DNA of 64,000 nucleotides from Flaviflagellibacter deserti (lineage in GTDB: Bacteria; Pseudomonadota; Alphaproteobacteria; Rhizobiales; Methylopilaceae): assembly GCF_042652085.1 (NCBI RefSeq), contig NZ_JBHSJF010000006.1, positions 186,001 through 250,000 of the forward strand, given 5' to 3'. How positions within the stretch are numbered: position 1 is the stretch's first letter; every line of letters starts with the position of its first letter. This document shows positions 44,642 to 53,312 of this stretch, one piece after another. The notes under the pieces were generated by a model. The model had not been told where the DNA came from. It made no database searches and was given only the letters and a program-made list of their open reading frames with translations. The translations under genes and the position numbers were made by a program.

Positions 44642-46804
44642 ATGTCCATTCGCCGCGTTCGTTCGACCCTCTTCTTCTGCCTGCTGCTGGCAACCACGGG
44701 CGCGGCTGTCGCGCAACAGCCGGTCCCGTCGCCTCCGATCCGCTTCACGATTGAAGTGCCGAACGACGAACACGGTCGCGCACTTGCGCAGGACCAGCTG
44801 AGGCACACGACAGCAGCACAGCCCGCTGCTCCGGCGCCGCAATCGACCGAGCAATCGCGCTCGACCAGGGCGATGGGCGAGGGCATGTCGTCGCTTGCGA
44901 CCCATCTTCATAACTTGCGAACGCGCGCGATGACGCTGGCGACGGCCGCTCCGAATGTGCTGACCGACATCGCCGCCTCTGCGAACTCTTTCCAGATGAT
45001 GGAGAACAAGATCGATCTGCTCTGGCTTGTCGGGGCGGTCGTCGTCTTCATTGCCGGCGGGTTCGCCGCACAGGCGATCGGCTGGTGGGCCGGCAAGGGA
45101 ATGCTGAACTATATCTTCGTCGCGCCGTCCGAGACCGTTCTCGATCGGCTCAAGGTGCACGGTGTCCGGCTGTCGCTCGGCCTGCTCGTGACGGTTTCCT
45201 TCCTGGTCGGTAGCCTCGGTGCATTCCTCCTGTTCCCGTGGCCTCCCGTGTTCCGCGAGATCGTGCTGATCCTCCTCGTCGCGGTGTTCGTCACGAGGCT
45301 CAGCGTTCTCATCGGTCGCGTCGTTCTGGCGCCGGCAGGCCGGTATGGCCATTACCGCATGCTGCCGCTGACGACCGAGCTCGCGAAGTTCTGGTTCTTT
45401 TGGTCGGTCTGGCTGGTCGGCATTGCGGCTGCCGGCGTGGCGATCCTGAGTCTTCTGGCTATTATCAACGTGCCCTACGCCTCCCACGAGGTCATCGAGG
45501 CCTTGTGGCTCGCGATACTTGGCGGGGCAGCGATCCTGATGGTCTGGGGACGGCAGTGCCGCGAGGCCGATCCGCAATCCAACCGCGCGACCGCGCTCGT
45601 CCTGACCTTCGGCATCGTCCTGACCTGGATCTTCGCTCTGATGGGCCTCGACGAATTGTTCTGGACGGCGCTCGTCGCGATGATCCTGCCGGTGGTCCTC
45701 GTCGTCTCGCGCGACGCGGTTCGCCACATCGCGGGTATCGACGATCCCGAGAAGACAGCGGATCAAACAATACTCGGCTGGTCGGTCGTGGCCGAGCGCG
45801 CGCTCCGCGTGGTGTTCGTGGCGATCGCGGCGATCGTCCTTGCCCGCGCCTGGGGGATCAGGCTGAACGACCTCGCCATGGGCGAGACAGGGGCGACCTA
45901 TGTGTTGCGCGCCGTGTTGCGCATTGTCATCGTCCTGCTCGCCGTCGATCTCGCCTGGAAGCTCGTGAAGACCCTGATCGACAGCTACATCGTGCCGGCT
46001 CCAACGGCGGCCCACGGCTATGACGACAGCCCCGAGGCCCGCCGCCGACAGAGGCTGGCGACGCTGCTGCCTATCCTCCGCAACGTGCTTCTCGTCCTCG
46101 TCGCTGTGGTCGGCGTGCTGATGGCGCTCGACGCCATGGGCGTGCAGATCGGCCCGCTGCTCGCCGGTGCCGGCGTGATCGGTATAGCGGTCGGCTTCGG
46201 CGCACAGACGGTGGTGAAGGACATCATCTCCGGCGTCTTCTACCTCCTGGACGATGCCTTCCGCGTCGGCGAATACATCGTCGCCGGCAGCCACAAGGGA
46301 ACGGTCGAGGGCTTCTCGCTCCGATCCGTCAGGCTCCGCCACCATCGCGGTCCGATCACCACGGTGCCGTTCGGCGAGCTCGGCTCGGTGAGAAACGAAA
46401 GCCGAGACTGGGTCATCGACAAGATGAGCCTCGGCGTCACCTATGACACCGACCTCGAAAAGGTCAGGAAACTCATCAAGAAGATCGGTCAGGAACTGGC
46501 CGAGGACGAGGAATACGCACACCACATCATCGAGCCGCTGAAGATGCAGGGCGTCGACCAGATGGGCGAATTCGCGATCCAGATCCGCCTCAAGATGATG
46601 ACCAAGCCCGGCGAGCAATTCATCATCCGGCGCAAGGCCTATGTGCTGATCAAGAAGGCTTTCGAGGAGAACGGCATCAAGTTCGCGGTGCCGACAGTAC
46701 AGGTCTCGGGCGGTGGACAGGATGCGGCCGCTGCCGCGTCGGCAACTGCAAACCGACTTGCCGACGCGAAGGTGGCCGCCAATCCGGCAGCCGCCGGGGC
46801 TTGA
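44642..46804 (+). CDS. MscS-family mechanosensitive ion channel protein (large form)
   Basis: The 720-residue protein has a signal peptide (LLLATTGAAVAQQ), a periplasmic N-terminal part, about nine to ten membrane helices and the C-terminal MscS channel core: the pore helix (LLAGAGVIGIAVGFGAQTV), the DIISGVFYLLDDAFRVGEYI beta domain and the cytoplasmic vestibule. Such large homologues protect against hypoosmotic shock or act in envelope stress. The ATG at 44642 is preferred over 44600 because it precedes the signal peptide directly. It is divergent from the unknown gene pair. Confidence 0.92.
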   Translation: MSIRRVRSTLFFCLLLATTGAAVAQQPVPSPPIRFTIEVPNDEHGRALAQDQLRHTTAAQPAAPAPQSTEQSRSTRAMGEGMSSLATHLHNLRTRAMTLATAAPNVLTDIAASANSFQMMENKIDLLWLVGAVVVFIAGGFAAQAIGWWAGKGMLNYIFVAPSETVLDRLKVHGVRLSLGLLVTVSFLVGSLGAFLLFPWPPVFREIVLILLVAVFVTRLSVLIGRVVLAPAGRYGHYRMLPLTTELAKFWFFWSVWLVGIAAAGVAILSLLAIINVPYASHEVIEALWLAILGGAAILMVWGRQCREADPQSNRATALVLTFGIVLTWIFALMGLDELFWTALVAMILPVVLVVSRDAVRHIAGIDDPEKTADQTILGWSVVAERALRVVFVAIAAIVLARAWGIRLNDLAMGETGATYVLRAVLRIVIVLLAVDLAWKLVKTLIDSYIVPAPTAAHGYDDSPEARRRQRLATLLPILRNVLLVLVAVVGVLMALDAMGVQIGPLLAGAGVIGIAVGFGAQTVVKDIISGVFYLLDDAFRVGEYIVAGSHKGTVEGFSLRSVRLRHHRGPITTVPFGELGSVRNESRDWVIDKMSLGVTYDTDLEKVRKLIKKIGQELAEDEEYAHHIIEPLKMQGVDQMGEFAIQIRLKMMTKPGEQFIIRRKAYVLIKKAFEENGIKFAVPTVQVSGGGQDAAAAASATANRLADAKVAANPAAAGA

Positions 46805-46859
46805 CGATGACGGGGTTTGACCATTTTCTCGGCCGCCCTTCGTTCTTGAAAGATCAATC

Positions 46860-47504
46860 GTGACCGCAGTTTATCGCGCCGCCGATGGCGATCTCCGCGT
46901 GCTCTTCGTCATGGCGGCCGAGCCGGAATACGGGCCGGAATTGCGGACGCTGATCAAGCCGATCATCACGGGGGTAGGACCGGTCGAGGCCGCGATCCGG
47001 GTGACCCTCGCTCTCACGGAAGACCCGGCCGACCTCGTGATCAGCATGGGCTCGGCGGGATCGCGTCTGCTTTCCCAGGCGAGCATTTATCAGGTGTCGT
47101 CGGTCGCTTACCGCGACATGGACGCGAGCCCGCTGGGCTTCGAGAAAGGCCTCACGCCGTTCCTGGGCCTGCCGGCGGTCCTGCCGATCTTCCAGCGTCT
47201 GCCGGGCATCCCGGAAGCGAGCCTCAGCACCGGCGGCGCAATCGTCAACGGCGAGGCCTACGTCGCCATCGCCGCCGACATGGTGGATATGGAGACCTAT
47301 GCCGTATTCCGCGCCGCCTCGCTGTGCGGCGCCTCGATGATCGGTCTGCGGGGCATCTCCGACGGACGCGATCCGATCAGCAAATACTCCGACTGGACGC
47401 AATATTTGCACGATATAGACGCCGCGCTCGCCGCCATCGTTCGCAACCTGCCGGAGACCTTCGCGGCCAAGCCCAAGAGCTATTGGACCGGCCGCGAAGG
47501 CTGA
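46860..47504 (+). CDS. 5'-methylthioadenosine/S-adenosylhomocysteine nucleosidase-like protein
   Basis: The 214-residue protein resembles MTA/SAH nucleosidases and related phosphorylase-fold enzymes: VLFVMAAEPEYGPEL, ISMGSAGSRLL and the base-binding region MVDMETYAVFRAA, followed by the Asp site GLRGISDGRD. It would cleave adenine from methylthioadenosine or SAH. The GTG start lies 56 bases after the channel gene. Exact substrate is inferred from family. Confidence 0.85.
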   Translation: MTAVYRAADGDLRVLFVMAAEPEYGPELRTLIKPIITGVGPVEAAIRVTLALTEDPADLVISMGSAGSRLLSQASIYQVSSVAYRDMDASPLGFEKGLTPFLGLPAVLPIFQRLPGIPEASLSTGGAIVNGEAYVAIAADMVDMETYAVFRAASLCGASMIGLRGISDGRDPISKYSDWTQYLHDIDAALAAIVRNLPETFAAKPKSYWTGREG

Positions 47505-47507
47505 AGG

Positions 47508-48005
47508 TCACGGCTTCACCCGTTCCCAGAAATCGTTGAACGCCACGCTATCGAAGAACGCCGACGCCTTCACGATCTCGCCGTCGTTGAGCGTCAGGAA
47601 CCACGAATAGGTATTGCGATAGGGCTTGCCGTCCTTCGCCGTGCCTTCCGCGTCGAAGAACACGACCACGGTGTCGCCGTCCGCATACATGTTGCGGACC
47701 GTCGGGACGAGCCGGCTTGACATCCGCGCGTTGAACGGCCGGATGACATTGGTCATGAAGTCTTCCTTGCCCTTATAGATGCGTGAGGCCGCCGAATTGC
47801 CGACGATCTCCCAGGTCGCGTTAGCCGCGAGCTTGTCGTAGGGGCTCCCCGTACCGTTCTTCCAGGCGTCGAAGCCGGCCTGAACAATCGCCTTGTTGCG
47901 GGTCTCGACCGTGTTGTCGGTCGTGGCCATTGCCCTCTCCATCGGAATCAGAACCACCAGCGCCACCGCCAGTCCGGCGAGGCGTGTCCGCAGCGTGTTG
48001 AACAT
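47508..48005 (-). CDS. NTF2/SnoaL-like periplasmic protein
   Basis: The 165-residue protein has a signal peptide (LAGLAVALVVLIPMERAMA) and an NTF2-like cone fold: AIVQAGFDAWKNGTGSPYDK, RIYKGKEDFMTNVIRPF and TVVVFFDAEGTAKDGKPYRN. NTF2-like proteins bind small ligands or act as isomerases; function here is unknown. It is co-oriented with the SDR gene upstream (75 bases apart) and may be in the same transcript. Confidence 0.82.
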   Translation of the reverse strand: MFNTLRTRLAGLAVALVVLIPMERAMATTDNTVETRNKAIVQAGFDAWKNGTGSPYDKLAANATWEIVGNSAASRIYKGKEDFMTNVIRPFNARMSSRLVPTVRNMYADGDTVVVFFDAEGTAKDGKPYRNTYSWFLTLNDGEIVKASAFFDSVAFNDFWERVKP

Positions 48006-48079
48006 CTCGCTTCTCCCATTTTGCCGGCCGCGACGCGGAACGCCGCGGCCGACCGTAGTATGCGACTTTGGTATAATGA

Positions 48080-48814
48080 TTACAGGCTGCTGGTGATCGG
48101 GCGGACGACGATCTCGTTAACGTCGACCTCGTCCGGTTGTTCGACCGCATAGGCGATGGCGCGGGCGATCGCATCCGGGGTCAGGGCGGTCTTGCGGAGC
48201 TCGACGAGATAGTCCTTCGCCGCCTGGTCCGAGATGTCGTTGCCGAGCTCGGTCGCGGTGACGCCGGGAGAGATCGTCGTCACCCGGATGTCTTGGTTCT
48301 CCTGGCGCAGACCATCCGAGATCGCCCAGACCGCGTATTTCGTGGCGCAGTAGACGGCGCCGGTTGGCACTACGATATGCGCGCCGACCGAGGCGACATT
48401 GATGATCTGGCCACTATGGCGGGCCTTCATGTCGGGCAGCACTGCGGCGACGCCGTTCAAGACGCCCTTGATGTTGACGTCGATCATTCGGTCCCATTCA
48501 TCGACCTTCAGCTCTTCCATCAGCGACAGCGGCATGATGCCGGCATTGTTGACGAGGACGTCGACCGCGCCGAATTCCGACTTGGCGAAGTCGACGAAAG
48601 CCTTGGTGTCCTCGCGGCTCGTCACGTCGACAGCCTTGAAGCGGGCCTGGCCGCCGGCGGCGTTGATCTCGTTGACTAAGGCTTCAAGACGGTCGGTGCG
48701 GCGGGCGCCGACCACGACCTTGGCCCCGCGCTGGGCCAGCAGGCGGGCGGCGGCTTCGCCGATGCCGCTGGAGGCGCCGGTGATCGCGATGACTTTTCCA
48801 GAAATGCTCGACAT
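48080..48814 (-). CDS. Short-chain dehydrogenase/reductase (SDR family)
   Basis: The 244-residue Rossmann-fold enzyme has the cofactor motif TGASSGIGEAAA, NNAGIMPLS and the catalytic YCATKYAVW (Tyr-x3-Lys) with a preceding Ser (NVASVG). The Arg following the second strand (VVVGARRTDR) suggests NADP(H). The substrate is unknown. It is divergent from an AraC-family regulator across 431 bases with several repeats, so that regulator probably controls it. Confidence 0.93.
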   Translation of the reverse strand: MSSISGKVIAITGASSGIGEAAARLLAQRGAKVVVGARRTDRLEALVNEINAAGGQARFKAVDVTSREDTKAFVDFAKSEFGAVDVLVNNAGIMPLSLMEELKVDEWDRMIDVNIKGVLNGVAAVLPDMKARHSGQIINVASVGAHIVVPTGAVYCATKYAVWAISDGLRQENQDIRVTTISPGVTATELGNDISDQAAKDYLVELRKTALTPDAIARAIAYAVEQPDEVDVNEIVVRPITSSL

Positions 48815-49245
48815 CTGACTTCTCCTCTTTGGGGTCCGGACGCGCTGTGCGTTTCGGTGTGAGGAGAGCTTGTTCTAGGTCACGTTTCAGGCGGTAGATC
48901 GATGCTCGCGGGAAATTGCCCGATCCTATAAAGATTGCTCGATTGTCCAAGGCGGTCAGGAAAGAGCCGACAATCGTCGAATGGAAAGGTGCGCCGATCG
49001 CTCCCTACCGATCAGCAAATTCATTATGTCCCGAAAATATGCCCTGAAAATCCAGCCACCAGATAATCGTGATGCGATGATCCGACCATGACGTGATCAT
49101 GAATGCTCAAGTGCATCAGCGACTTGCGCCAATCTCATGATCCTCCACGATTATTGCCCGATTCTCTATGTTTTTCGTCCTTTGGCTTCCGCCGAGCGGT
49201 CTTCGCGCGTATGCTTCGCTCCGCTGATTACCCAGGAACATCGCC
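48815..49245. promoter_or_regulatory. Divergent SDR/AraC control region with direct and inverted repeats
   Basis: No gene is supported in these 431 bases. It holds three copies of ATTGCYCGATY (48915-48925, 48934-48944 and 49153-49163), two of them 19 bases apart near the SDR gene. A perfect 8-base inverted repeat CGATTGTC/GACAATCG (48940-48947 and 48969-48976) and a 13-base tandem repeat (49028-49040 and 49041-49053; TGTCCCGAAAATA then TGCCCTGAAAATC, 10 of 13 identical) are also present. Tandem direct repeats of this size are the usual binding sites of AraC-family proteins. Confidence 0.6.
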
Positions 49246-50151
49246 ATGGCCGCCCGCAACGAATTCGCCGAATTGATTGAACGAAACACCGGGACCGATG
49301 GCGTCTTCCCGACCGCCATTCCCCGGGTCTTTCTCTTCCGTTCGAGCCAGCCGACCCTGCCGCTCCACGCGCTGCACGAACCGGCCGTGTGCATCATCGC
49401 GCAGGGCGCCAAACAGGTGATCCTCGGCGATGCGGTCTATGAATACGACCGCGATAAATATCTTGTCGTCTCGGTCGATATGCCGATCGTCGGCCAGGTC
49501 ACCGAGGCGACGCCGGAAAAGCCTTATCTCTGTCTACGGGTAGATCTCGATCCCGGTTTGCTCGGCCAGCTCATGATGGATGCCGGATCGCCGCCCGTCC
49601 GGCAGAATTCGGAGCCCGGCCTGACATTGAGCGCTGTGACGACCGAGCTCACTGATGCGGCCTGCCGTCTCCTGCGCCTGCTCTCGTCACCGGGCGACAT
49701 CCCGATCTTGGCGCCGCTGGCCGAGCGCGAAATCCTCTATCGCCTGCTGCTTGGAGAGCAGGGTACGCGTCTCCGCCAGATCGCGGTCGCCGAAAGCAAA
49801 GTGCAGCAGATCAATCGTGCGATCGGCTGGATCAAGCAGAACTTCAAGGAGCCGTTCAGCATCGAGACGGTTGCGTCCGAAGCCCGCATGAGCCCGTCGG
49901 CGCTGCACGCGCATTTCAAGGCGGTGACGACGATGAGTCCGCTTCAGTACCAGAAGCAGCTCCGCCTCCAGGAGGCCCGCCGACTGATCCTCAGCAAGGC
50001 GGCGGATGCCGCCACGGCCGGCCATACCGTCGGCTATGACAGTCCTTCGCAGTTCAGCCGCGAATATGCGCGCGTTTTCGGCGCGCCGCCGATGCGCGAT
50101 ATCGCCCGGATGAAGTCGATGCCGAAGGAGTTTTTCGCGCTCGCGGTATGA
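49246..50151 (+). CDS. AraC family transcriptional regulator (AraC_N type)
   Basis: The 301-residue protein has the AraC_N N-terminal domain (RSSQPTLPLHALHEPAVCII, QGAKQVILGDAVYEYDRDKY) and two C-terminal HTH motifs (ETVASEARMSPSALHAHFKA and DAATAGHTVGYDSPSQFSRE). Regulators of this type often sit divergent from, and activate, a single oxidoreductase gene, as here with the SDR at 48080-48814. The inducer is unknown. Confidence 0.92.
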   Translation: MAARNEFAELIERNTGTDGVFPTAIPRVFLFRSSQPTLPLHALHEPAVCIIAQGAKQVILGDAVYEYDRDKYLVVSVDMPIVGQVTEATPEKPYLCLRVDLDPGLLGQLMMDAGSPPVRQNSEPGLTLSAVTTELTDAACRLLRLLSSPGDIPILAPLAEREILYRLLLGEQGTRLRQIAVAESKVQQINRAIGWIKQNFKEPFSIETVASEARMSPSALHAHFKAVTTMSPLQYQKQLRLQEARRLILSKAADAATAGHTVGYDSPSQFSREYARVFGAPPMRDIARMKSMPKEFFALAV

Positions 50152-50354
50152 CGGATGGAATGTGTCGCTTCCGCAACACTTGGTGGAGGACTGTATAAAA
50201 CCAGCGCCGCATCATGGTTCCGCCCCAAATCGATGGCGTCTAGGGATCAATACGAGGCGTGCCCGAGGGGCGAACTCGTTGTTCATTAACCTTGTGCATG
50301 TTACGCCCAATGATCGGGGCAAGGGCACGTATTGCGGCGAGGGTTAGTCAGCCG

Positions 50355-51602
50355 ATGATGTTGAGCATGTCGACCACGAGACGCGGCGTGGCCGCTTTCC
50401 TCGGCCTCGCCATTGTGGCCGCCGCCGCGCCTGCTTTTGCACAGCAGAAGACGGCGATGCAGGGCGTCTCGGTCGAGTGGGGCGATCGCTTCGACTCCGC
50501 TCCCGCCGCAGCCCGCATGCCGAAGACCACGGTGCCGATCATCAGCGAGCAGACGCTCGCATCGACGACCGCCGCGCTCCAGCAGTACATCCAGATCGAG
50601 AACCAGGGCGGCTGGCCTGCCATTCCGCCCGGGCCGGTCCTGAAACTTGGCAGCCGTGATCCGGCGGTGCGCATCGTCCGCCAGCGCCTGATGGTCTCCG
50701 GCGACCTGCCGGCGAACGCCGGCAATTCCGATGTCTTCGATTCCTATGTCGATGCCGCGGTGAAGCGCTTCCAGGCCCGTCATGGTCTGATCGCCAACGG
50801 CGCCGTCGGCCCCGACAGCCGCGCCGCCATGAACGTTCCGGCGTCGGTGCGCCGCCACCAGATGGAGGCGAGCCTCGCCCGGCTCGCGACTCTCACCCGC
50901 AAGATCGACCGCCGCTTCGTGATGGTGAACATCCCGGCCGCACAGGTCGAGGCGGTGAACGAGGGCGTGGTCGAGCTTCGCCATCAGGCCGTGGTCGGCA
51001 AGATCGACCGCCAGTCGCCGCAGCTCGACGTCAAGATCCAGGAAGTCAACTTCAACCCGTACTGGACGGTGCCGTCTTCGATCATCCGCAAGGATCTGAT
51101 CCCGAAGATGCAGAAGGAGCCGGACTACCTGACGAAGAACAACATCCGCATCTTCACGCAGCGCGGCGAGGAACTGCAGCCCGAGCAGGTCAACTGGCAG
51201 TCCGACGAGGCGATGGACTATCGCTTCACGCAGGATCCGGGCGATTTGAACTCGATGGGCTCGATGCGCATCAACATGCCGAACAAAGACGGCGTGTATA
51301 TGCACGATACCCCGTCGAAGGGCCTGTTCGGCGAGAACGCGCGCTTCCATTCGTCCGGTTGCGTGCGTGTCCAGAACGTCCGCGAGCTCGCCGCCTGGCT
51401 CCTCGGTCAGACGCCGAACTGGGACCGTTCGCAGGTCGATGCGGCGATCAAGTCCGGCCAGCGTATCGATGCCAAACTCGCGCAGGCGACGCCGGTGCAC
51501 TGGGTCTACATCTCGGCCTGGGCGGACTCCGAGGGCGTGGTCCAGTTCCGCGATGATATCTACAATCTCGATGGCGTCGGACAGATCGCCGCCGCACAAT
51601 GA
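50355..51602 (+). CDS. L,D-transpeptidase (YkuD/YcbB type) with peptidoglycan-binding domain
   Basis: The protein has a signal peptide (VAAFLGLAIVAAAAPAFA), a peptidoglycan-binding domain (LGSRDPAVRIVRQRL to NGAVGPDSRAAMN) and a YkuD catalytic domain with the nucleophile in FHSSGCVRVQN and the His in YMHDTPSKG. It forms 3-3 cross-links or attaches proteins to peptidoglycan in the periplasm. The ATG at 50355 has GAGGG 12 bases upstream; ATG 50367 is nearly as good, and longer starts (50259) look wrong. It may be a target of LdtR (39853-40365). A small gene overlaps its 3' end. Confidence 0.92.
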   Translation: MMLSMSTTRRGVAAFLGLAIVAAAAPAFAQQKTAMQGVSVEWGDRFDSAPAAARMPKTTVPIISEQTLASTTAALQQYIQIENQGGWPAIPPGPVLKLGSRDPAVRIVRQRLMVSGDLPANAGNSDVFDSYVDAAVKRFQARHGLIANGAVGPDSRAAMNVPASVRRHQMEASLARLATLTRKIDRRFVMVNIPAAQVEAVNEGVVELRHQAVVGKIDRQSPQLDVKIQEVNFNPYWTVPSSIIRKDLIPKMQKEPDYLTKNNIRIFTQRGEELQPEQVNWQSDEAMDYRFTQDPGDLNSMGSMRINMPNKDGVYMHDTPSKGLFGENARFHSSGCVRVQNVRELAAWLLGQTPNWDRSQVDAAIKSGQRIDAKLAQATPVHWVYISAWADSEGVVQFRDDIYNLDGVGQIAAAQ

Positions 51603-51801
51603 AAGAGGCATTGCCAGGCGGGGAAGCCATGGCGATGTCTATTTCGAGTTTCGGGCGCTAGGCGGCTCGATGAAGGTTTCGGCCATCTGCCCAGAAACAG
51701 GCACGGAAGTGTCGATCGTCGGGCCGGTGAATGCATCCCGGGCCGACCTACAGAGGTTGGCCCTGCGGAAGTTGGAAATGAAACTGGGGCGTCCATCTTA
51801 G
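51571..51801 (+). CDS. Small DUF6898-like protein overlapping the L,D-transpeptidase 3' end
   Basis: A 76-residue frame reads GDVYFEFRALGGSMKVSAI, CPETGTEVSIVGPVNASRAD and LQRLALRKLEMKLGRP, which matches the pattern I know for DUF6898 proteins of Hyphomicrobiales (about 60 residues, near glyA). The homologous part begins before the ATG at 51670, so the start must be upstream. The only in-frame candidate is ATG 51571, inside the transpeptidase gene (32 bases of overlap in another frame). Its 18-residue leader is unconserved. The function is unknown. Confidence 0.6.
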   Translation: MASDRSPPHNERGIARRGSHGDVYFEFRALGGSMKVSAICPETGTEVSIVGPVNASRADLQRLALRKLEMKLGRPS

Positions 51802-51803
51802 AG

Positions 51804-51876
51804 CCGTCATCCTCCGGCTTGACCGGAGGATCCATATTCGACGCTGGTGGATGCTCCGGTCGAACCGGAGCACGAC
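51804..51876. repeat. Dispersed composite inverted repeat, copy 4
   Basis: The left unit (CGTCAT, CCTCCGG-CTTGA-CCGGAGG, ATCCA) is identical to copy 1 over 29 bases. The right unit is GGATGCTCCGG-TCGAA-CCGGAGCACGACC. It starts immediately after the small DUF6898-like gene and lies upstream of glyA. Confidence 0.85.
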
Positions 51877-51982
51877 CCAGATAGCCCTCGTAGCAACTTG
51901 GCGGCGCGACGGCCGATATGGTACGCCACGCATCGACAAAGAGCCGGGACCGCGATAGATCGCCGTCGGCCAGGAGCAAACT

Positions 51983-53290
51983 ATGTCCATGACCGACACC
52001 CGCGCCGCGAATGGCGCCAGCGCCTTCTTTTCCGCCTCGCTCGCCGAGTCCGATCATGAGATTTTCGACGCCGTCCAGCTCGAGTTCGGCCGTCAGCGCG
52101 ACGAGATCGAACTGATCGCTTCGGAGAACATAGTCTCCAAGGCCGTGCTCGAAGCGCAGGGCACCGTCCTCACCAACAAATATGCGGAAGGCTATCCGGG
52201 CCGCCGCTATTATGGCGGCTGCCAGTATGTCGACATCGTCGAGCGGGTCGCGATCGAGCGAGCCTGCCGTCTGTTCAACGCCAGGTTCGCCAACGTCCAG
52301 CCGAATTCCGGCTCGCAAGCCAACCAGGCGGTCTTCCTCGCCCTGCTCCAGCCAGGCGACACCTTCATGGGCCTCAACCTTGCCGCCGGCGGTCACCTGA
52401 CTCACGGCGCGCCGGTCAACGTCTCGGGCAAGTGGTTCAAGCCGGTCGCGTACAATGTCGACCCGAAGACCCATGTCATTGATTACGACGAGATGGAGCG
52501 TCTGGCCCATGAGCATAAGCCGAAGCTCATCATAGCCGGCGGTTCGGCCTATTCGCGCCAGCCCGACTTCGCCCGCTTCCGCAAGATCGCGGACGCGGTC
52601 GGCGCCTACTTCTTCGTCGACATGGCGCACTTCGCCGGTCTCGTCGCGGGCGGCCAGCATCCGAACCCGCTAGAGCATGCCCATGTCGTCTCGACGACCA
52701 CGCACAAGACCCTGCGCGGCCCGCGCGGCGGCATGGTGCTGACGAACGACGAGGACATCGCCAAGAAGATCAATTCGGCTGTCTTCCCGGGCATGCAGGG
52801 CGGCCCGCTGATGCACGTCATCGCGGCCAAGGCCGTCTGCTTCGGCGAGGCGCTTCGTCCAGACTTCAAGATGTATGCGAAGAACGTGGTCGAGAACGCC
52901 AAGGCTCTATCGGAGAACCTCAAGGGACACGGCTTCGACATCGTCTCGGGCGGCACCGATACGCACCTCATCCTCGTCGACCTCCGTCCGAAGCGCCTGA
53001 CCGGCAAGACCTCGGAGATCGCGCTCGGTCGCGCCCACATCACCTGCAACAAGAACGGCATCCCGTTCGATCCGGAAAAGCCGATGGTGACGTCGGGCAT
53101 CCGCCTCGGCACGCCGGCCGGCACGACGCGCGGCTTCGGCATTTCCGAGTTCCAGCAAGTCGGTGACATGATCGCGGAAGTTCTCGACGTGCTGTCGCAG
53201 AAGGGCACCGAAGAGGACAGCCTGGTCGAGGGCGCCGTCCGCGAGAAGGCCAAGGCGCTCGTCGCTCGCTTCCCGATCTATAATTCGTAA
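51983..53290 (+). CDS. glyA: Serine hydroxymethyltransferase
   Basis: GlyA interconverts serine and glycine with tetrahydrofolate, feeding one-carbon units. The 435-residue PLP enzyme has IELIASENIVSKAVLEAQ, TNKYAEGYPGRRYYGG and the PLP Lys in VSTTTHKTLRGPRGG. It leads into nrdR and the riboflavin genes, 22 bases apart. No riboswitch is visible upstream. Confidence 0.97.
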   Translation: MSMTDTRAANGASAFFSASLAESDHEIFDAVQLEFGRQRDEIELIASENIVSKAVLEAQGTVLTNKYAEGYPGRRYYGGCQYVDIVERVAIERACRLFNARFANVQPNSGSQANQAVFLALLQPGDTFMGLNLAAGGHLTHGAPVNVSGKWFKPVAYNVDPKTHVIDYDEMERLAHEHKPKLIIAGGSAYSRQPDFARFRKIADAVGAYFFVDMAHFAGLVAGGQHPNPLEHAHVVSTTTHKTLRGPRGGMVLTNDEDIAKKINSAVFPGMQGGPLMHVIAAKAVCFGEALRPDFKMYAKNVVENAKALSENLKGHGFDIVSGGTDTHLILVDLRPKRLTGKTSEIALGRAHITCNKNGIPFDPEKPMVTSGIRLGTPAGTTRGFGISEFQQVGDMIAEVLDVLSQKGTEEDSLVEGAVREKAKALVARFPIYNS

Positions 53291-53312
53291 GGGCTGAGGA
53301 TCGGAACGACAG

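Noticed and set aside
44528..46618. A 696-codon minus-strand open frame opposite the MscS-type channel gene
   Set aside because: It is Asp/His/Arg-rich shadow translation of a well-supported gene.
51802..51982. A glycine or other riboswitch upstream of glyA
   Set aside because: The structure seen there is the dispersed composite repeat; no glycine- or tetrahydrofolate-riboswitch core was recognised.
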